Shown: in pieces, positions 24,348 through 26,944 of the stretch
Position numbering within the stretch: the first letter of the stretch is position 1
Layout: each line of letters starts with the position of its first letter
NCBI GenBank assembly: GCA_031380225.1
Contig: JANNFX010000163.1
Location: 1-26,944, forward strand
Direction: 5' to 3'
Origin: JANNFX01 sp031380225
GTDB lineage: Bacteria > Pseudomonadota > Alphaproteobacteria > Rhizobiales > Hyphomicrobiaceae
DNA length: 26,944 nt
Made by a program: the position numbers and the translations under genes
Notes under the pieces: generated by a model
Database searches by the model: none
What the model was told of the DNA's origin: nothing
What the model saw: the letters and a program-made list of their open reading frames with translations, nothing else

Positions 24348-25850
24348 CTATCCGCCCGAACCAGGATAGTTCGGGCTTTCGCGTGTAATCAGGACACCAT
24401 GCGCATGGCTTTCACGCATTCCAGCCGCGGTGATTTGAACGAACTCGGCCCGCTCCTGAAAATCCTTGAGAGTCTTGGCACCGAGATAGCCCATCGATGA
24501 GCGCAACCCGCCGACAAGCTGATGCAGCACAGCGTCAACCGGGCCTTTATAAGGGACCTGACCTTCAATGCCTTCGGGCACTAGTTTCAATGTGTCTTTA
24601 ACCTCGGCCTGGAAGTAACGATCCGCCGAGCCGCGCGCCATGGCGCCAACGGAGCCCATGCCGCGATAAGCCTTATATGTGCGGCCTTGATACAAATAGG
24701 TTTCGCCCGGAGCTTCGTCGGTACCAGCGAGCAACGAGCCGACCATCACACAGTCAGCGCCTGCCGCTAAAGCCTTGGCGATATCGCCTGAATAGCGAAT
24801 TCCTCCGTCGGCAATAATTGGGATGTCATGCTTTTTGCCGATCTCGGAGCAACGCATGATGGCTGTCAGTTGCGGAACGCCCACGCCGGCAACAATTCGC
24901 GTCGTGCAAATCGATCCTGGACCAATGCCAACCTTGATGCCGTCGGCGCCAGCATCGATCAGTGCTTCGGTTGCAGCAGCCGTTGCGACGTTGCCAGCCA
25001 AAACCTGCGTTGAATTCGAGAGCTTCTTGATCCGTGTCACCGCATCGAGCACGCTTCGTGAATGACCGTGCGCTGTATCCACGACGATCAAATCGCAACC
25101 CGCCGCGATCAAGCGCTCTGTGCGTTCGAAGCCATCTTCACCGACGGTTGTGGCTGCTGCAGCGCGCAGGCGGCCTTCGCTATCCTTGCAGGCATTTGGA
25201 TGCTTCTGCGCTTTCTCGATATCTTTGACGGTAATGAGCCCGATGCAATGATAGGCGTCATCGACCACCACCAACTTTTCAATCCGGTGTTGATGCAAAA
25301 GCTGCCGGGCTTTGCCACGGCTGACATCGCGCGGCACCGTGATCAACTTATCCTTGGTCATCAACTCGGAGACGGGCTGATTGGGATTGGTGGCAAAGCG
25401 CACGTCACGGTTGGTCAAAATGCCGACGAGTTTGCCGATGCCATCCGTTGGATTGGGCGCTTCAACGACCGGAATTCCCGATATATTGTTATCCTTCATC
25501 AGCTTCAGTGCATCGGCAAGCTTCGCGGTCGGGCCGATCGTGACCGGATTGAGCACGATGCCAGACTCATATTTCTTAACCAAAGACACCTGCCGGGCCT
25601 GCTCCTCGGGCGTGAAGTTGCGGTGAATGACACCAACCCCGCCTTCCTGGGCCATGGCGATGGCGAGCCGCGCCTCGGTCACGGTGTCCATGGCGGACGA
25701 CATCACTGGAATATTGATGCTAACCGACCGCGTCAGCCGCGAACTGACGTTAACCTGGCCTGGCATCACGTCCGATTCTGCTGGTAGCAACAGCACGTCG
25801 TCGAAAGTGAGTGCGAGCAATGGACCGGATGCAATCTGGCTGCGGGCCAT
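24348..25850 (-). CDS. guaB: Inosine-5'-monophosphate dehydrogenase
   Basis: Converts IMP to XMP with NAD+, the committed step of guanine nucleotide synthesis. It has 500 residues. The N-terminal TALFDDVLL-type region is seen as LTFDDVLLLPAES. Paired CBS domains span about residues 95-210 (MKDNNISGIPVVE, HRIEKLVVVDDAYHCIGLIT). The catalytic loop GIGPGSICTTRIVAGVG has the active-site Cys, followed by the phosphate-binding IIADGGIRYSGDIAKALAAG and the flap YRGMGSVGAM. The C-terminus (GMRESHAHGVLITRESPNY) is complete. Two ATGs, 25856 and 25850, are possible; AAGGAG is 8 bases before 25850 and only 2 before 25856, so 25850 is chosen. Confidence 0.97.
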   Translation of the reverse strand: MARSQIASGPLLALTFDDVLLLPAESDVMPGQVNVSSRLTRSVSINIPVMSSAMDTVTEARLAIAMAQEGGVGVIHRNFTPEEQARQVSLVKKYESGIVLNPVTIGPTAKLADALKLMKDNNISGIPVVEAPNPTDGIGKLVGILTNRDVRFATNPNQPVSELMTKDKLITVPRDVSRGKARQLLHQHRIEKLVVVDDAYHCIGLITVKDIEKAQKHPNACKDSEGRLRAAAATTVGEDGFERTERLIAAGCDLIVVDTAHGHSRSVLDAVTRIKKLSNSTQVLAGNVATAAATEALIDAGADGIKVGIGPGSICTTRIVAGVGVPQLTAIMRCSEIGKKHDIPIIADGGIRYSGDIAKALAAGADCVMVGSLLAGTDEAPGETYLYQGRTYKAYRGMGSVGAMARGSADRYFQAEVKDTLKLVPEGIEGQVPYKGPVDAVLHQLVGGLRSSMGYLGAKTLKDFQERAEFVQITAAGMRESHAHGVLITRESPNYPGSGG

Positions 25851-26182
25851 CGGCATATCTCCTTGAGGAATTTGACAAATCAGGACGGCTTGCAGCGCGA
25901 AACAGGGCCCGGTCCCGGGGGTGTCGGACGCGCTATATCATTCACACAGGACCAGGGGAAGCTGACACGCCCGCCCATCCCGCGGCACAGAGCGGCGGCA
26001 AGGCCGGGTTTTCTGGGTTTCCTGGCCTGCCCCGGCACAGACCAAGCGATGTTATGAAATACCGTAACACTCTAATTTCACTGATGATATCGCATTGAAA
26101 AATCAATTGGACCTTATGACTGCGACCAGTTATCAAACTCCCGCCTCCAGACGTGAGGCACTAAAAAACATTGGAGGAAACT
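25851..26182. other. Intergenic region between divergent guaB and pqqA-like genes
   Basis: About 330 bases. The guaB-proximal two thirds is very GC-rich, with repeated GGCC and GGG runs (about 25905-26040) that could fold in the guaB leader. The pqqA-proximal part (26050-26180) is AT-rich and probably carries that promoter, but no convincing -35/-10 pair stands out. I see no recognisable riboswitch. Confidence 0.4.
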
Positions 26183-26272
26183 ATGAAAGTTTGGACAAAG
26201 CCTGCCGTGCGCGAGCAGGAAGTTGGCCTCGAAGTAACGAGCTATCTCCCGGCCGACATCGACATCATCTAA
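26183..26272 (+). CDS. pqqA: PqqA-like precursor peptide (orphan)
   Basis: A 29-residue peptide opening MKVWTKPAVREQEVG and containing the core LEVTSY. In PqqA, the Glu and Tyr of the E-x-x-x-Y core are cross-linked by the radical SAM enzyme PqqE and become pyrroloquinoline quinone. Here they are E17 and Y21. The N-terminal WTKPA and the ExxxY spacing match PqqA; as I recall, the Methylobacterium peptide also has EVTSY and about 29 residues. GGAGG lies 7 bases before the ATG. It differs from the usual setting because pqqB-pqqE do not follow: a strong terminator begins about 40 bases after the stop and nothing pqq-like is seen to the window end. Low but real chance that it is a related RiPP precursor. 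Confidence 0.8.
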   Translation: MKVWTKPAVREQEVGLEVTSYLPADIDII

Positions 26273-26313
26273 CGATGGTTTCGATTGGGCTCGTGCACTG
26301 ACGAGCCATAAGC

Positions 26314-26344
26314 ACGGCGGTCCGAAAGGCCGCCGTTGTTTTTT
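26314..26344 (+). terminator. Rho-independent terminator after the pqqA-like gene
   Basis: ACGGCGG at 26314-26320 pairs perfectly with CCGCCGT at 26330-26336 around a TCCGAAAGG-type apex, followed by TTGTTTTTT. This is a textbook intrinsic terminator on the plus strand and ends the pqqA-like transcript. Confidence 0.85.
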
Positions 26345-26382
26345 GCGCTGTCGCGCTGGTCCGAAAGGCCGCCGTCGTTTTT
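26319..26382 (+). repeat. Tandem duplication of the terminator
   Basis: The segment GGTCCGAAAGGCCGCCGT plus a T-rich tail (about 26319-26343) recurs at about 26358-26382, 39 bases downstream, with a C for T change before the T-run. The left arm of the second copy is diverged (GCGCTGG instead of ACGGCGG), so its stem is weaker. Confidence 0.7.
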
Positions 26383-26436
26383 CTGAAATTCAATGCGCCG
26401 GTAAAATCCCGCGCAACCGAACTGAGGACTTTTCCA

Positions 26437-26550
26437 ATGCCGATGATGTCAGACTCACGCCGCCGTGCCATTCAAGCCAAACAACGCAAGACTAAGAATG
26501 CAGCGAACCGCGCAGCAAAAGCTGCCAAGCGGGAGAGCAAAGAGTCGTAA
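26437..26550 (+). CDS. Small basic protein, 37 residues
   Basis: A short frame beginning MPMMSDSRRRAIQAKQRKTK and ending AAKRESKES. It is almost entirely Lys, Arg, Ala, Gln, Asn and Ser, predicted as one amphipathic basic helix. GAGGA lies 8 bases upstream of the ATG. The composition and ribosome site favour a real gene, perhaps a nucleic-acid or ribosome-binding peptide, but I do not recognise the family and give no function. It stands alone after the duplicated terminators. Confidence 0.5.
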   Translation: MPMMSDSRRRAIQAKQRKTKNAANRAAKAAKRESKES

Positions 26551-26720
26551 GCAAAATCCAATCTTGCGGAATCAAATCTTGGTTTTTGGTTCCCGGAAGC
26601 TGCGCTTTGCAATTTCGAAGGCGGCGGCTTCGCATCAGTCGCGGCTATCCGGGATCTTTACCAGAAAGAGTTTGGCAAGATTTGTTTTAGCGGGAACACA
26701 ACACTGCGGCAGCCTCCACA

Positions 26721-26750
26721 CCCGTCATCCCCGACTTGGGCGGGGATCCG
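26721..26750. repeat. REP-like palindrome
   Basis: The stem ATCCCCG (26727-26733) / CGGGGAT (26741-26747) sits in CCCGTCATCCCCGACTTGGG, a context I know as a very common dispersed repeat in proteobacterial genomes (GTCATCCCCGC...GCGGGGATCC). It lies between the small basic gene and recR. Confidence 0.6.
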
Positions 26751-26839
26751 TCAAGCCGCAAGTATGTTGTGGCCTCCTGTAGCGGGGTTCACTTCCGGGA
26801 CCAAGTTGTTGGCTGGATCACGCTGAATTTTTGTGTGAC

Positions 26840-26944
26840 TCACATGCGGCGGCGGGATTTGATGGCGGCGGCCAAAGTGCCTTCATCCAAGTAGTCAAGC
26901 TCGCCGCCGACCGGGACGCCTTGCGCCAGTTTTGAAACAACGAC
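26840..26944 (-). CDS. recR: Recombination protein RecR, C-terminal end only
   Basis: The last 34 codons are read from the window edge to a TGA at 26842-26840. The residues SKLAQGVPVGGELDYLDEGT, followed by LAAAIKSRRRM, are the conserved end of RecR (Toprim and C-terminal region). RecR acts with RecF and RecO to load RecA at gaps. The N-terminus with its zinc finger lies outside the window. This piece is too short to appear as a long reading frame but is unmistakable. Confidence 0.92.
   Translation of the reverse strand, partial: VVVSKLAQGVPVGGELDYLDEGTLAAAIKSRRRM

Noticed and set aside
25062..25787. 241-residue plus-strand frame inside guaB
   Set aside because: It is antisense to conserved IMP dehydrogenase sequence, with no ribosome site or family resemblance.

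Overview
The window looks like chromosomal DNA of an alphaproteobacterium, probably of the order Hyphomicrobiales (Rhizobiales). The evidence is GC-rich coding, the ispH-thrB-rnhA gene order, and the style of DnaE, RuvC/RuvA, RecR and the PqqA-like peptide. This placement is inference from protein character and gene order; no 16S gene or other marker is present. Both edges cut a gene: an NRAMP metal transporter on the left and recR on the right.

Layout. 1-1400: the C-terminal part of an NRAMP (MntH-like) transporter and a CAU-anticodon tRNA. 1400-6950: a TIGR03032-type protein on the minus strand, divergent from a large glycine-rich autotransporter. 6951-11321: a serine/threonine phosphorylation module made of a membrane kinase with an extracytoplasmic WD40 propeller, divergent from an FHA protein that is translationally coupled to a PP2C phosphatase. 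11332-16590: DNA replication and repair genes on the minus strand (dnaE, then ruvA and ruvC without ruvB). 16736-18925: an accessory island on the plus strand with a HigBA-type toxin-antitoxin pair, a TIR-domain membrane protein and a small acidic secreted protein with twin CX3C motifs. 19079-21546: ispH-thrB-rnhA. 21700-22362: a lipoprotein. 22411-24131: an RsmB-type rRNA methyltransferase and a MAPEG protein. 24177-24316: a nested inverted-repeat element. 24348-25850: guaB. 26183-26944: a PqqA-like peptide gene with no pqq biosynthesis genes beside it, a duplicated terminator, a tiny basic peptide gene, a REP-like palindrome and the 3' end of recR.

Most of the window is housekeeping DNA. 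The parts most worth a second look are the HigBA / TIR-membrane / CX3C island, which resembles a defence or abortive-infection locus and has operator-like ATAG...CTA palindromes over both putative promoters. Next are the orphan pqqA-like peptide, an 84-bp palindromic element apparently inserted in frame into dnaE, and the kinase-FHA-phosphatase trio with a propeller sensor.
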